The position numbers were made by a program, and so were the translations under genes. 64,000 nt of DNA from Acidobacteriota bacterium. GTDB lineage: Bacteria > Acidobacteriota > Blastocatellia > Pyrinomonadales > Pyrinomonadaceae. The DNA lies in NCBI GenBank assembly GCA_019639175.1, contig JAHBSK010000011.1, positions 1 through 64,000 of the forward strand, in the 5' to 3' direction. This document shows positions 7,283 to 16,910 of this stretch, piece after piece; positions within the stretch are counted from its first letter, which is position 1; every line of letters begins with the position of its first letter. Below the pieces are notes generated by a model. That model saw only the letters and a program-made list of their open reading frames with translations, had not been told where the DNA came from and ran no database searches.

Positions 7283-8215
7283 ATGACAAAGATCGCTTAC
7301 ATCTTTCCCGGCCAGGGCAGTCAGGCGGTCGGCATGGGCAAGAACCTGTTTGACAACTTTCCGGCTTCGCGTGAGGTTTTTGAAGAGGCTGATGACGCGC
7401 TCGGTTTTTCACTGTCCGAAATGTGTTTTTCTGGTGATGAGGCCGATCTCCAGCTTACGGCAAATACTCAGCCGGCGATACTGACGGTATCGGTCGCGGC
7501 ATACAGGGCGATGGCCGCCGAAGGATTTCCTGAGCCATCGTTCGTTGCGGGACACAGCCTGGGCGAATATTCCGCTCTTGTCGCGGCAGGTGTTTTGGAA
7601 TTTGCCGATGCGGTGCGAACCGTTCGCAAACGCGGGACGTATATGCAGGAAGCGGTTCCGGTCGGTGTCGGCGGCATGGCGGCAATTCTCGGTTCGGATA
7701 TTGAGACCATCAGAGCCGTGTGTGCCGAGGCCGCTCAGGGACAGGTTTGCAGTCCGGCAAATATAAATTCGCCGTCACAGGTCGTGATAGCGGGAAATGC
7801 CGAAGCAGTTGACCGTGCGTGTGAGATGCTGAAGGAAAAAGGGGCAAAGCGCGCTGTTAAGCTGAATGTTTCAGCTCCGTTCCATTGTTCACTGATGATG
7901 CCGGCACAGGAGCTTCTTGCCGCCGATCTGGAACAGCTTTCATATGGCGAGCCGCTGTGTCCGGTGGTTCATAATGTTGACGCCGCCGTTAATCGGCGGG
8001 CTGAAGCCGTTCGCGGACGTCTGACCGAACAGGTCTCGTCGCCCGTTCTGTGGAGCGATTCTGTTGATACACTGATCGCGAACGGGGTCGAAACTTTTAT
8101 TGAGGTAGGGCCGGGAAAAGTGCTTTCGGGGCTGGTCAGGCAGATCAACCGCGACACGCGGTGCTTTAACGTGGATAATTCGGAAAATTTAAGCAATACT
8201 AAGGAAATCTTTTAA
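7283..8215 (+). CDS. fabD: malonyl-CoA:ACP transacylase
   Basis: Transfers malonyl from CoA to ACP for fatty-acid elongation. GQGSQ is at residues 10-14 and the catalytic Ser sits in GHSLGEYSALVAAG (S92); the partner His is in PFHCSLM near residue 201. Length 310 is normal. The ATG at 7283 is preferred to an adjacent in-frame TTG three bases earlier. It sits between fabH and acpP in the fab operon. The family is unmistakable. Confidence 0.96.
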   Translation: MTKIAYIFPGQGSQAVGMGKNLFDNFPASREVFEEADDALGFSLSEMCFSGDEADLQLTANTQPAILTVSVAAYRAMAAEGFPEPSFVAGHSLGEYSALVAAGVLEFADAVRTVRKRGTYMQEAVPVGVGGMAAILGSDIETIRAVCAEAAQGQVCSPANINSPSQVVIAGNAEAVDRACEMLKEKGAKRAVKLNVSAPFHCSLMMPAQELLAADLEQLSYGEPLCPVVHNVDAAVNRRAEAVRGRLTEQVSSPVLWSDSVDTLIANGVETFIEVGPGKVLSGLVRQINRDTRCFNVDNSENLSNTKEIF

Positions 8216-8233
8216 ACAACAAGAGGAGAAGAT

Positions 8234-8470
<237 letters not shown>

Positions 8471-8489
8471 GACCTTGCGGCGGCCTGTG

Positions 8490-8569
8490 GCCGGTGAACC
8501 AAACAGTGCAGGGATTTTTTTATCGTTCGGGTGACATATCCGGGCGAGGATCAGCATTTGTTCACCGGC
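8490..8569 (+). promoter_or_regulatory. inverted repeat in the acpP-fabF gap
   Basis: GCCGGTGAAC (8490-8499) and GTTCACCGGC (8560-8569) form a perfect 10-bp dyad spanning a 60-base loop, and pairing can extend imperfectly outward by several more base pairs. There is no T-tract directly after it, so it is not a standard terminator. It could stabilise the upstream acpP mRNA or modulate read-through into fabF; this is inference. Confidence 0.4.
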
Positions 8570-8594
8570 TGCATGCCACTGACAACCGTGCCTT

Positions 8595-9839
8595 ATGAAA
8601 AGACGAGTAGTGGTCACAGGACTCGGTTTGGTAACAGCCATCGGCAACAACGTCCCGGACACATGGGACGGCCTGATGAAGGGCGCCAACGGAGCAGACT
8701 ACATCACCAAGTTCGACACTGAGAAATTTCCGGTCAAATTTGCCTGTGAGGTAAAGGGTTTCGATCCGCTGAACTTCCTTGATAAAAAGGAAGCACGGCG
8801 GATGGGCGGCTTTACTCATTTCGCCATTGCGGCGGCGGACGAAGCGGTAAAAAGCAGCGGCCTGGTCATAGATGATTCGAACGCCGAGATGGTCGGAACA
8901 TATATCAGTTCCGGCATCGGCGATTTCTGGGCCATCGAGCGTGAGCATGAAAAACTGCTGACCTCCGGCCCGGACCGCGTTTCTCCGTTCTTTATCGTCT
9001 CCGCAATAGTCAATCTTGCGGCGGGCAACGTCTCGATACGCCACGGAGCAAAAGGGCCTAATTCGGCAACGGCAACGGCCTGTTCTGCCGGAGCACACGC
9101 CATCGGCGACAGTTTCAGGCTGATCGAACGCGGTGATGCCGACGCTATGATCTGCGGCGGAGCGGAAAGCGCGATCACGCCGATGTCCGTGGCGGGTTTT
9201 GGTTCGATGCGGGCGCTTTCGACCCGCAATGACGATCCGAAACACGCCTCGCGGCCTTTTGATCTTGAACGCGACGGTTTTGTCATCGGCGAAGGTTCCG
9301 GGATACTGATCCTCGAAGAGCTGGAATTTGCAAAACGTCGCGGAGCGAACATTCTTGCCGAGATCGTGGGTTACGGCATGAGCGGTGACGCTTTTCACGT
9401 GACGATGCCGGACGAAAGCGGTTCCGGTGCGATCCGCGTGATGCAGCGTGCTATAAACGACGCCGGTATTTCACCCGAACAGATCGGCTACGTCAACGCT
9501 CACGGTACATCGACACCGTATAACGACAAATTCGAGACGCTGGCGATAAAAAACGTGTTTGGCGACCACGCAAAGAACGGCCTGGCGGTAAGCTCGACAA
9601 AATCAATGACCGGACACGCTCTCGGGGCCGCAGGCGGTATCGAAGCGGTGTTTTCGGTGCTTGCCATCGCGAACAAAAATCTGCCGCCGACGATAAATTA
9701 CGAGGTCCCCGATCCTGACTGCGATCTGGATTACATCCCGAACGCCGCCCGCGAAGCCGAGGTCGAAGCCGTTTTGTCGAACAGCTTCGGATTCGGCGGC
9801 ACGAACGCATGTCTGGTATTTAAGCGTTTTTCGGAGTAA
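8595..9839 (+). CDS. fabF: beta-ketoacyl-ACP synthase II
   Basis: Elongates acyl-ACP by condensation with malonyl-ACP. The Cys-His-His triad is visible: C163 in TACSAGAHAIG, His in NAHGTSTPYND (about residue 303) and His in MTGHALGAAGG (about 340). The C-terminus NSFGFGGTNACLVFKR is the standard glycine-rich loop. Length 414 is normal. A diverged second copy of this C-terminal coding sequence lies about 720 bases downstream (10499-10564), after a Fic/Doc cassette, which suggests the cassette was placed at the 3' end of this gene. Confidence 0.97.
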   Translation: MKRRVVVTGLGLVTAIGNNVPDTWDGLMKGANGADYITKFDTEKFPVKFACEVKGFDPLNFLDKKEARRMGGFTHFAIAAADEAVKSSGLVIDDSNAEMVGTYISSGIGDFWAIEREHEKLLTSGPDRVSPFFIVSAIVNLAAGNVSIRHGAKGPNSATATACSAGAHAIGDSFRLIERGDADAMICGGAESAITPMSVAGFGSMRALSTRNDDPKHASRPFDLERDGFVIGEGSGILILEELEFAKRRGANILAEIVGYGMSGDAFHVTMPDESGSGAIRVMQRAINDAGISPEQIGYVNAHGTSTPYNDKFETLAIKNVFGDHAKNGLAVSSTKSMTGHALGAAGGIEAVFSVLAIANKNLPPTINYEVPDPDCDLDYIPNAAREAEVEAVLSNSFGFGGTNACLVFKRFSE

Positions 9840-9862
9840 CTTACTAAATAGCGAGGTTAGCT

Positions 9863-10114
9863 ATGACAGGAGTTATAGAATTAGAATCAGTAGATGAAAG
9901 GCCTGAAACCGATACGTGGATAATGCGTGTCCCGGATCATGTTTGCGACCGCGAAGGTTTTGTTCGCGGAACGTTGGTGAGCATGACCATTAAAGACGGC
10001 GGCATTCATTCCCGGTTCATAAAACCGCCTTCTGAGAAGTTTCAGGAAACAAGCAAAAAGCTTCTCGAAAAGAACAGAGAACTGTACGAAAGATTGAAAC
10101 AGATAGGTGACTGA
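9863..10114 (+). CDS. putative antitoxin partner of Fic/Doc
   Basis: An 83-residue protein with a beta-rich N-terminal half (WIMRVPDHVCDREGF, then VRGTLVSMTIKDGG) and a charged helical tail (KLLEKNRELYERLKQ). The beta part could be a small dimeric DNA-binding barrel like other antitoxins; I cannot assign a named family. It has a good GAGG ribosome-binding site, starts 24 bases after fabF and overlaps the Fic/Doc gene by eight bases. The antitoxin role is inferred from this position and overlap. Confidence 0.6.
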   Translation: MTGVIELESVDERPETDTWIMRVPDHVCDREGFVRGTLVSMTIKDGGIHSRFIKPPSEKFQETSKKLLEKNRELYERLKQIGD

Positions 10115-10490
10115 TGTTTATTACATCAACATTGATGAAGCCGTTTGGTCGCATTTCCAGTTGATGTGGTCGTGGGGCGAAACATACTTCGGTATAGACA
10201 AGATCGATCTGATCGAATCCGCTCTTGCCCGTCCCAGATTCGCTGCTCAATATGAGGAAGCCGATATTATCGAGCAGGCCGCCACGCTCTGTTATGGCCT
10301 CATTAAGAATCATCCATGGCGCGGTGGAAACAAACGAACCGCCACTCATTTGATGGAGCATTTTCTTTTGTTGAACGGAATTGCACTCAATTACGAGATC
10401 GAGGAAATGTTAATTCTTGCTCTTTCGGTTGAAGCGGATGATTGGAAGGTCAAAGAGATCGACCAATGGCTACGTGAACACACAACCTGA
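10107..10490 (+). CDS. doc: Fic/Doc family protein, Doc-like toxin
   Basis: Doc toxins phosphorylate EF-Tu; other Fic proteins AMPylate targets. The 127-residue size and N-terminus (YYINIDEAVWSHFQLM) fit the Doc branch. The core motif reads NHPWRGGNKRTATHLM at about residues 68-83. Compared with the canonical HxFx(D/A/N)GN(G)KR, the Phe is Trp and the fifth position is Gly rather than Asp, Ala or Asn; the catalytic His and the GNKR anion-binding turn are present. Start is a GTG overlapping the upstream partner by eight bases. The gene is followed by a remnant of fabF. Confidence 0.8.
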   Translation: MTDVYYINIDEAVWSHFQLMWSWGETYFGIDKIDLIESALARPRFAAQYEEADIIEQAATLCYGLIKNHPWRGGNKRTATHLMEHFLLLNGIALNYEIEEMLILALSVEADDWKVKEIDQWLREHTT

Positions 10491-10498
10491 TATTTTGG

Positions 10499-10564
10499 GA
10501 TGATGTCGAATACGTCCTTTTAAACAGCTTGGGCGGAACAAATGCTTGCTTGGGATTTAAGTGA
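10499..10564 (+). pseudogene. remnant of the fabF 3' end
   Basis: In one frame this stretch encodes DDVEYVLLNSLGGTNACLGF followed by Lys and a stop. It matches the C-terminus of FabF (VEAVLSNSFGFGGTNACLVF, then Lys) at about 15 of 20 aligned residues, with two residues missing. Downstream, CTAAATAGC (10570-10578) repeats the same nine bases found just after the intact fabF stop (9845-9853). There is no start codon and no upstream homology, so it is a displaced or duplicated gene end rather than a gene. Confidence 0.8.
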
Positions 10565-10582
10565 TATTGCTAAATAGCATTT

Positions 10583-10617
10583 AGAGCGTTTTGGCCTGGT
10601 TGAGGTTGGAACGCTCT
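10583..10617 (+). terminator. probable intrinsic terminator after the fabF remnant
   Basis: AGAGCGTT (10583-10590) and AACGCTCT (10610-10617) form a perfect 8-bp stem with a 19-base loop, followed by TCTTGT. The T-tract is weak. Because it follows the fabF remnant, it may be the original fabF operon terminator, now downstream of the inserted Fic/Doc pair. Confidence 0.5.
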
Positions 10618-10630
10618 TCTTGTATCCTGT

Positions 10631-10650
10631 AAATGAATGACCATTCATTT
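10631..10650 (+). promoter_or_regulatory. 20-bp palindromic operator upstream of etfBA
   Basis: AAATGAATG-AC-CATTCATTT is a perfect dyad with 9-base arms, ending 15 bases before the etfB start codon. TGAATG/CATTCA half-sites recall the TetR-family FadR boxes that control etf and fatty-acid oxidation genes in Bacillus, though the half-site spacing differs. A repressor bound here would block transcription or initiation of etfBA. The regulator itself is not in the window. Confidence 0.6.
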
Positions 10651-10665
10651 TTAAGATAACTTTAT

Positions 10666-11438
10666 ATGAAAATAATAGTTCTAATGAAACAGGTTGCGAA
10701 CAAGGACGCGGTTCTTCGCATCGGGCCTGATGAGAAATGGATAAACGAGACTGACGTTGCTCAGCAGACCAATGAATCAGACGGTTACGCCTTGGAAGAG
10801 GCTCTTCGCCTGAAAGAGGCAAAGGGCGAAGGCGAGGTCGTGGTTTGTTCGTTAGGGTCGCAGAGTGCAAAGACCGTGATAAAAGACGCGTTGGCACGCG
10901 GTGCTGACCGGGCGATTCACGTTGTTGCCGATGACGCTAACAAACTCTCGCCGTATCAGATAGCAAAGGCGATAGCAGACGCCATTCGCGACGAGAACGC
11001 CGACCTGGTCTTTGCCGGGCTGCAATCAGACGATGCGAGCTATGGCCAGACAGGTGTGATCCTGGCGGAACTGCTCGGGATACCGCACGCGACCATCGTG
11101 ATAGAGGTCGATCGCGGCTCGCTTGGTGACACGCTGCGTGTCAAACGCGAGCTTGAAAGCGGTTGGTATCAGTGGTTCACGTACAAACTGCCGACACTTC
11201 TGACCATTCAATCCGGCATTTCGCAGATCCGCTACGCATCGCTCAAAGGCATCATGGCGGCAAAGAAAAAAGAGATCAGGGACGTGACACCTTCTATTGA
11301 GGCATTTGCAGGAGCACAGACGATCCAAAAAGTATATATGCCGCTTAAGACCAAACAGACGCAGATGCTCGGCAATGGCGACGCCAAGGCCGGCGCCGTC
11401 GAATTGGTAGAAAAGCTGAAAACGGAGGTGCGAGTAAT

Positions 11439-11442
<4 letters not shown>
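10666..11442 (+). CDS. etfB: electron transfer flavoprotein subunit beta
   Basis: With EtfA it accepts electrons from acyl-CoA and other dehydrogenases and passes them to ETF:quinone oxidoreductase. The 258-residue protein has the family start MKIIVLMKQVANKDA, followed by ETDVAQQTNESDGYALEEAL and the conserved GLQSDDASYGQTGVILAELL segment (about 122-141) with LPTLLTIQSG after it. Its stop overlaps the etfA start (ATGA). No cognate dehydrogenase gene is adjacent; the 20-bp palindrome upstream suggests repressor control. Confidence 0.95.
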
Positions 11443-12410
<968 letters not shown>

Positions 12411-12432
12411 GGAGGCCGTAAATTCAGGCAAC

Positions 12433-12471
12433 AAAATGGGACTCGGATGCGATCCATCCGCGTCCCATTTT
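12433..12471. terminator. bidirectional intrinsic terminator
   Basis: AAAATGGGAC...GTCCCATTTT with an inner CGGATG/CATCCG stem gives about 16 base pairs around a five-base loop, with T-runs on both sides. It ends etfBA on the plus strand and the large secreted-protein gene on the minus strand. Confidence 0.9.
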
Positions 12472-12484
12472 TATTTCCGCGATG

Positions 12485-12530
12485 CTGCACTGAAGTTCGC
12501 AGGCATAGGCGGCTTTTGGTGTCAGTGCAG
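12485..12530. other. inverted repeat downstream of the large secreted-protein gene
   Basis: CTGCACTGA (12485-12493) and TCAGTGCAG (12522-12530) are perfect 9-base arms around a 28-base loop. It lies between the stop of the minus-strand gene and the shared terminator, so it would form a second hairpin in that gene's 3' untranslated region, possibly protecting the mRNA. Confidence 0.4.
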
Positions 12531-12546
12531 GTCTCTTAAATCCTAG

Positions 12547-15500
12547 CTAATACGCAATGAAGTCCTGCCCCGACAATTCCTCAAAGACAACGATCATTCG
12601 GCTCGGCAGCACGAACTCGTATTGCTTTGCGGAAACGCTCAGCACGTAGTTTTGTCCAACCTCTACGTTGTCAAAGCGATAGTATCCGAATGCGTTGCTC
12701 ATCACCGTTCTGGTATTTCCGGACAGGTCAACGAGAGAGATCCGAGCATTGCGGATGCCCACACCTGCTGCTGTTACCACTCTGCCGCTGACAGAGGTGC
12801 TTGCTGATGTCGGGCCTGTGAACATCTCATCGGCGCCGATGTCGGGCGGTGTTTGGCGCGTTTCGCCGTCGATGTCGTCAGTCACTGCCGCGAGGGACGT
12901 TCCTGCCGAAAGGACAGGCGAGCCTTCCTGTACATGCAGGTTGGTGGCCGATACAAAGAGCGGATCGGCACTGATGGAATTAGCGTCGCGACCGGTCAGG
13001 GATTGCAAGGCGGCGAGGTTGGCGGCGTTTGTGCCGTTGATCGAGGCCAATGCCGGGCCTGAGCCGACAAAATAATCATTGTGATCTATATTCGAGAACT
13101 CCGAAGAGTTGGCGATGAACACCGCGACGTTCGCGTCGTCCGTCTGGTTGGAATAATCGATCGTATTGACAAAGATATTGTTCCGCAGGTCGATGTTCGT
13201 TCTGGTTCCCGCGCCTACACGAAACGCGGTTGTAAGTGCTGCGGTATTGCCGTTGTCATAAGAACCGAACAGATTGACCGAATTGTGCCAGATATTGACT
13301 CCGCCGACCGCAGAGGCATTTATGTTTATGCCGTAAACGTCCTTCTGCGAACGCAGGTCTGAGATGAAGTTATTGGCAAACGTCGTATTGCTGTCCGCGG
13401 CTGTGATCGCAACATTGAATCCGATCGCGGTGTTTGTCCCTGACGCCTGAAAATCAGATAACCTGTTTTTCGTGAAATTGGAACCCGTAACATTTGCACC
13501 TACGGAAATACCTTGTACGGAACCGCTTGACGTAAATCCGGTTAACGTATTTCCGGTGAAATTGGAGTTCGCGGCGGCAGTCAAACCTATACCGGCGACA
13601 GTACTCGCGGTGGACGAAACGTTGGAGATTGTGTTATCCGAAAAGGTCGAGTTCGTCACATTGGCTACATTGATCGCGAATACGGTCAAGGCAGCAGAGG
13701 ACGACAAATTTGTGATCGTATTTTGCGAGAAGTTCAAACCTGAATTAGTTCCGCTGGTGCCTACACCAAACACCTGATCTACGGTTGAAACGACGTTCCT
13801 GACCGTATTTTGGGTAACGGCGGCATTGACGGTATGTCCAAAGACAATTCCTCGGGCACCGATGAAATCGGTGTCTTCTCCGCCGACAACATTGCCGGTG
13901 ATCACCAGATCATCGAGTTTTCCGTCGGTTTCCCCGCCGACGATCTGCATTCCTGTCTTGCAGTTCAATATCTCATTATTCTCGATGGTCAGATCGTCGT
14001 TGTCAGGGCCGTTAGCGGCTCCGGTAATCGAAGCCGCTCCAATTCCAAAGCTCGTACTGGCAGAACCCGAGAAATTTGCGCCGCATCTGACGATGGTGTT
14101 TTTGATCGTGTTGTTTGTCGCTCCTTGACCGACACCGAGACTGAGGACGCCGATCACGGTACGTCCGGTTGTTACGCCCAGGTTTGAAATTGTCAGGCTG
14201 CGGTCGTCTCCGCCGTATAGCGAACCGTCTATGGTGACGCGGTCGGCACCGTTCAGTTTTATCAAGCCTAAACCTACAGCGGTTCCAGCCGTGCCGCTGA
14301 TGGTCCTTGGGCCGCCGAAAGGTATGATCGTAACGGTATATGGCTCGGGGAATTGGTTGAGTAAGTTAGCTCCCGTTTCTGCAGTCAGGTCACTGACGAT
14401 CTCGATCACCACGTCCGAGGTCGGCGGATTGTTGTTTAGATTCTGGAAGAAACCGCCGATGTTTGTAAGCGACGTGAAATTTCCGATCGTGCCGACCTTG
14501 TAAACTATATAATCGGTCGTTTCGGCAATGTAGAACTCGCTGTGATAATCGCCTATGTCAGCGATCCCGTCATTCGGAAAGTCCCCCCAATTCTGCGAAG
14601 TAGTGCCTGCGGGTTCGGAAAAGAAACCTGCCACGGTATCAAGTCCATTGTAATTATTAGGCTCTCCGGCATGCCAGCTTGTAAAACCAAATGGCTCACG
14701 TGTGACCCATCGCCAATTTCCGTCAGGTTCGGGCGAGCCGTCCGGCTGAATTGCACCGATGTGAGGCCCGACAGAAGCATTGTTGACGCTTCTCCAATAA
14801 GCAAGACAGTTGATCCCGTCAGCGATGAACTGATTTTCCGCAGCGGAAGTTATCGCCGCAAGATCGACAGATAATCCATTCGGGGCGGTCAAATTCTTGG
14901 CTTCGGTGCGCGCCTGTGACCACGTTTTGGCCCCGTTTGTCCGCCGGATGGAATAAAAATGCCCGTTAAACTCAAACCAGTCGCCAACCTCCCAACGGCC
15001 GGGACAAGAGTTCAACTGAACCTCGAACGCGCCGATATCCGTTCCATCCGAAGCATTTGTCGGAGGATGGTCGCGCGTACGCTTGAAACCCGGTCCACGC
15101 TGATCGGTCTCGAATGGCACGCCGGTAAACGGTCCTATGTTCCGCCCTTTATCTATCGCCGGGCTGCCTTCCAACAGTGCCATGCTCGGCGTTGTGCCGC
15201 CGTTGTCCGCTAGAGTCCCAAGCAGCGGCGGCGTGTCGCGGATGTCGGTGGCCAGCCAGTTTATCGGGAACCTTGTGGTTGTCGAGTCCCCCGCGGAATC
15301 GCCGATCAAATTGAACCCTTGCGAGGTGATTTGACCGAAATTATAGTCAATTTCCGGGTATGTCGTTCCATGGTTTCCGGCAATGATGCTGCTGGATATT
15401 GTAGTTACCATGGAAAAGCCGCTGCTGCCGGTTGAATGCAATCCGCCGCCGCCAAATGTGCGCGTGTTTCCCGTGATCGTTGAGTTTAATATCCGTGCCG

Positions 15501-16713
15501 TGTCCGAATTGCTCACATAAACTCCGCCGCCGGAATTGTTTGCCACGGTAGAGTTATAGAGACGAAACGGCGTCTGCTCGGTGGCGATCGCGGAGAAACC
15601 CGTATTGTTGTCAATGGTCGAATTCATGATCTCCAATTGGCTGCCTTCATTGCGTCCGTACAGACTATATACACCTACCGCGTTTGACGTCACGCGGACA
15701 AACTCAATCGTCAGGCGTGAATAAAACGCCAGAATTGCCGCGACTGTCTCTTGAGGGCTGTTATAGACAGATCCGGTCAAGGTCATCCCGGACATATTGA
15801 CGGCTATGACCGCCGTGAAGTCGCCTTCCACCCTGAACAGATTGATCGGAGCGTTGTTTCCGCTGATCGTCAGCAGATCCGCTCCGGGGCCGTTGATCGT
15901 TAACGGCTTGTTGATCAGGATCTCGCTGCCGAGCGTTATCGTCCTAGGTGTGCCGAAAACTGACGGGTCGAAATCTATCGTGTCTCCCGTCGCTGCCGTC
16001 GCAACCGCCTCGCGCAGGGAACAATCCGCCACGTCGCACGAACCGTCATTTGTATCCGCCGTTTTGTTCACCGTCAGAGTCGGTTCACCCGTTGGCGGCC
16101 CCGTCAATGTTTCGGCGACGTAGTATTCGCTGTGAAATTGAGGATGCGGAGGATCGTCCGGCACGTCAGCCCATGTGGAATCCCGTGAACTTCCTATTGC
16201 CCCAAAAAGGGCGGTTCTATCATCTTGCGGCTGTGTATCTTCCCAATTTGCAAAAGTAAACGGTTCGCCTGTTACCCATTGCCAGTCATTTGCCGGCGAT
16301 CCGTTATTGGACGCACCGATGTTCGGCCCGATCGTCCAGCTTGATATAGTTTTCCAATACTGTGTGCAGTCAACTCCGTTAAAGATGAAATCGTTCTCCG
16401 CGCCCGAAGTTATCGCGGCAAGGTTGACCTGCTCACCGTTCGGCCCTGTCAGGGCTTGAGCTTCCAACCGGGCGTTTGTCCAGCTTTTTGTCGCATTGGC
16501 CGTCTGCTGCACGGAGTAGAAATGCCCGTTGAACTCATGCCATTCGCCAAGCTCCCAATGACCGGGACAAACACCGCCCGTCGGGTCGTCCACGCCGCCC
16601 TTTACCACCCGTTTCGCTGCTTCTGCCTGTCTGTCGGATCGCTGAGGCATGACCGGCAAGATCGCCGTAAGCAGCAACGCCGCACATATCATCATCGAGA
16701 GTAACTGTTTCAT
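12547..16713 (-). CDS. large secreted protein: C-type-lectin-like, CSLREA and beta-helix domains
   Basis: A 1388-residue exported protein. Signal peptide: residues 1-25 (QLLSMMICAALLLTAILPV). Two C-type-lectin-like domains begin CPGHWELGEWHEFNGHFYS (about 50-205) and CPGRWEVGDWFEFNGHFYS (about 570-735). The second has an EPN sugar/calcium motif (AGEPNNYNG), the first a QPQDD in the same place. Between them are a CSLREA segment (CDVADCSLREAV) and a right-handed beta-helix closing with DIGAFE. A second Asn/Thr-rich beta-helix runs from about 740 to 1290, closing with DIGADE, then a C-terminal carboxypeptidase-regulatory-like Ig fold (GRVVTAAGVGIRNARISL onward). Likely a cell-surface carbohydrate-binding or adhesive protein. 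The ATG at 16713 has AGGA eight bases upstream. Confidence 0.85.
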   Translation of the reverse strand: MKQLLSMMICAALLLTAILPVMPQRSDRQAEAAKRVVKGGVDDPTGGVCPGHWELGEWHEFNGHFYSVQQTANATKSWTNARLEAQALTGPNGEQVNLAAITSGAENDFIFNGVDCTQYWKTISSWTIGPNIGASNNGSPANDWQWVTGEPFTFANWEDTQPQDDRTALFGAIGSSRDSTWADVPDDPPHPQFHSEYYVAETLTGPPTGEPTLTVNKTADTNDGSCDVADCSLREAVATAATGDTIDFDPSVFGTPRTITLGSEILINKPLTINGPGADLLTISGNNAPINLFRVEGDFTAVIAVNMSGMTLTGSVYNSPQETVAAILAFYSRLTIEFVRVTSNAVGVYSLYGRNEGSQLEIMNSTIDNNTGFSAIATEQTPFRLYNSTVANNSGGGVYVSNSDTARILNSTITGNTRTFGGGGLHSTGSSGFSMVTTISSSIIAGNHGTTYPEIDYNFGQITSQGFNLIGDSAGDSTTTRFPINWLATDIRDTPPLLGTLADNGGTTPSMALLEGSPAIDKGRNIGPFTGVPFETDQRGPGFKRTRDHPPTNASDGTDIGAFEVQLNSCPGRWEVGDWFEFNGHFYSIRRTNGAKTWSQARTEAKNLTAPNGLSVDLAAITSAAENQFIADGINCLAYWRSVNNASVGPHIGAIQPDGSPEPDGNWRWVTREPFGFTSWHAGEPNNYNGLDTVAGFFSEPAGTTSQNWGDFPNDGIADIGDYHSEFYIAETTDYIVYKVGTIGNFTSLTNIGGFFQNLNNNPPTSDVVIEIVSDLTAETGANLLNQFPEPYTVTIIPFGGPRTISGTAGTAVGLGLIKLNGADRVTIDGSLYGGDDRSLTISNLGVTTGRTVIGVLSLGVGQGATNNTIKNTIVRCGANFSGSASTSFGIGAASITGAANGPDNDDLTIENNEILNCKTGMQIVGGETDGKLDDLVITGNVVGGEDTDFIGARGIVFGHTVNAAVTQNTVRNVVSTVDQVFGVGTSGTNSGLNFSQNTITNLSSSAALTVFAINVANVTNSTFSDNTISNVSSTASTVAGIGLTAAANSNFTGNTLTGFTSSGSVQGISVGANVTGSNFTKNRLSDFQASGTNTAIGFNVAITAADSNTTFANNFISDLRSQKDVYGININASAVGGVNIWHNSVNLFGSYDNGNTAALTTAFRVGAGTRTNIDLRNNIFVNTIDYSNQTDDANVAVFIANSSEFSNIDHNDYFVGSGPALASINGTNAANLAALQSLTGRDANSISADPLFVSATNLHVQEGSPVLSAGTSLAAVTDDIDGETRQTPPDIGADEMFTGPTSASTSVSGRVVTAAGVGIRNARISLVDLSGNTRTVMSNAFGYYRFDNVEVGQNYVLSVSAKQYEFVLPSRMIVVFEELSGQDFIAY

Positions 16714-16802
16714 AATATTTTCCTGTATAGCCACAACCTATATTTGGTGTGTGGGAGATATTTATAATTTGATCAAAGAGAAAGTCTGAAAAGTCGGCTC
16801 TG

Positions 16803-16910
16803 ATCTGTGTGTTTCGGTTTTTTTGTCTGTGTATTTCGTGGTATTTCCTCTATTATTTTTTGGATATTGACCACAAAATGCACAGATTGAAGACACAGAA
16901 AATGATTTTT
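16803..16910. repeat. imperfect palindromic intergenic repeat
   Basis: In the roughly 300-base gap upstream of the large secreted-protein gene, 16827-16842 and 16870-16885 form 16-base inverted arms with two mismatches (CTGTGTATTTCGTGGT against ACCACAAAATGCACAG). A TCTGTGT-type unit recurs about every 21-22 bases before it, and a complementary CACAGA-type unit after it, consistent with the 7-base-period repeats elsewhere. No gene is visible here; it may also hold the promoter of the secreted-protein gene. Confidence 0.5.

Noticed and set aside
8562..9398. Open frame of 278 codons antisense to fabF
   Set aside because: Fully covered by fabF, whose motifs are unmistakable.
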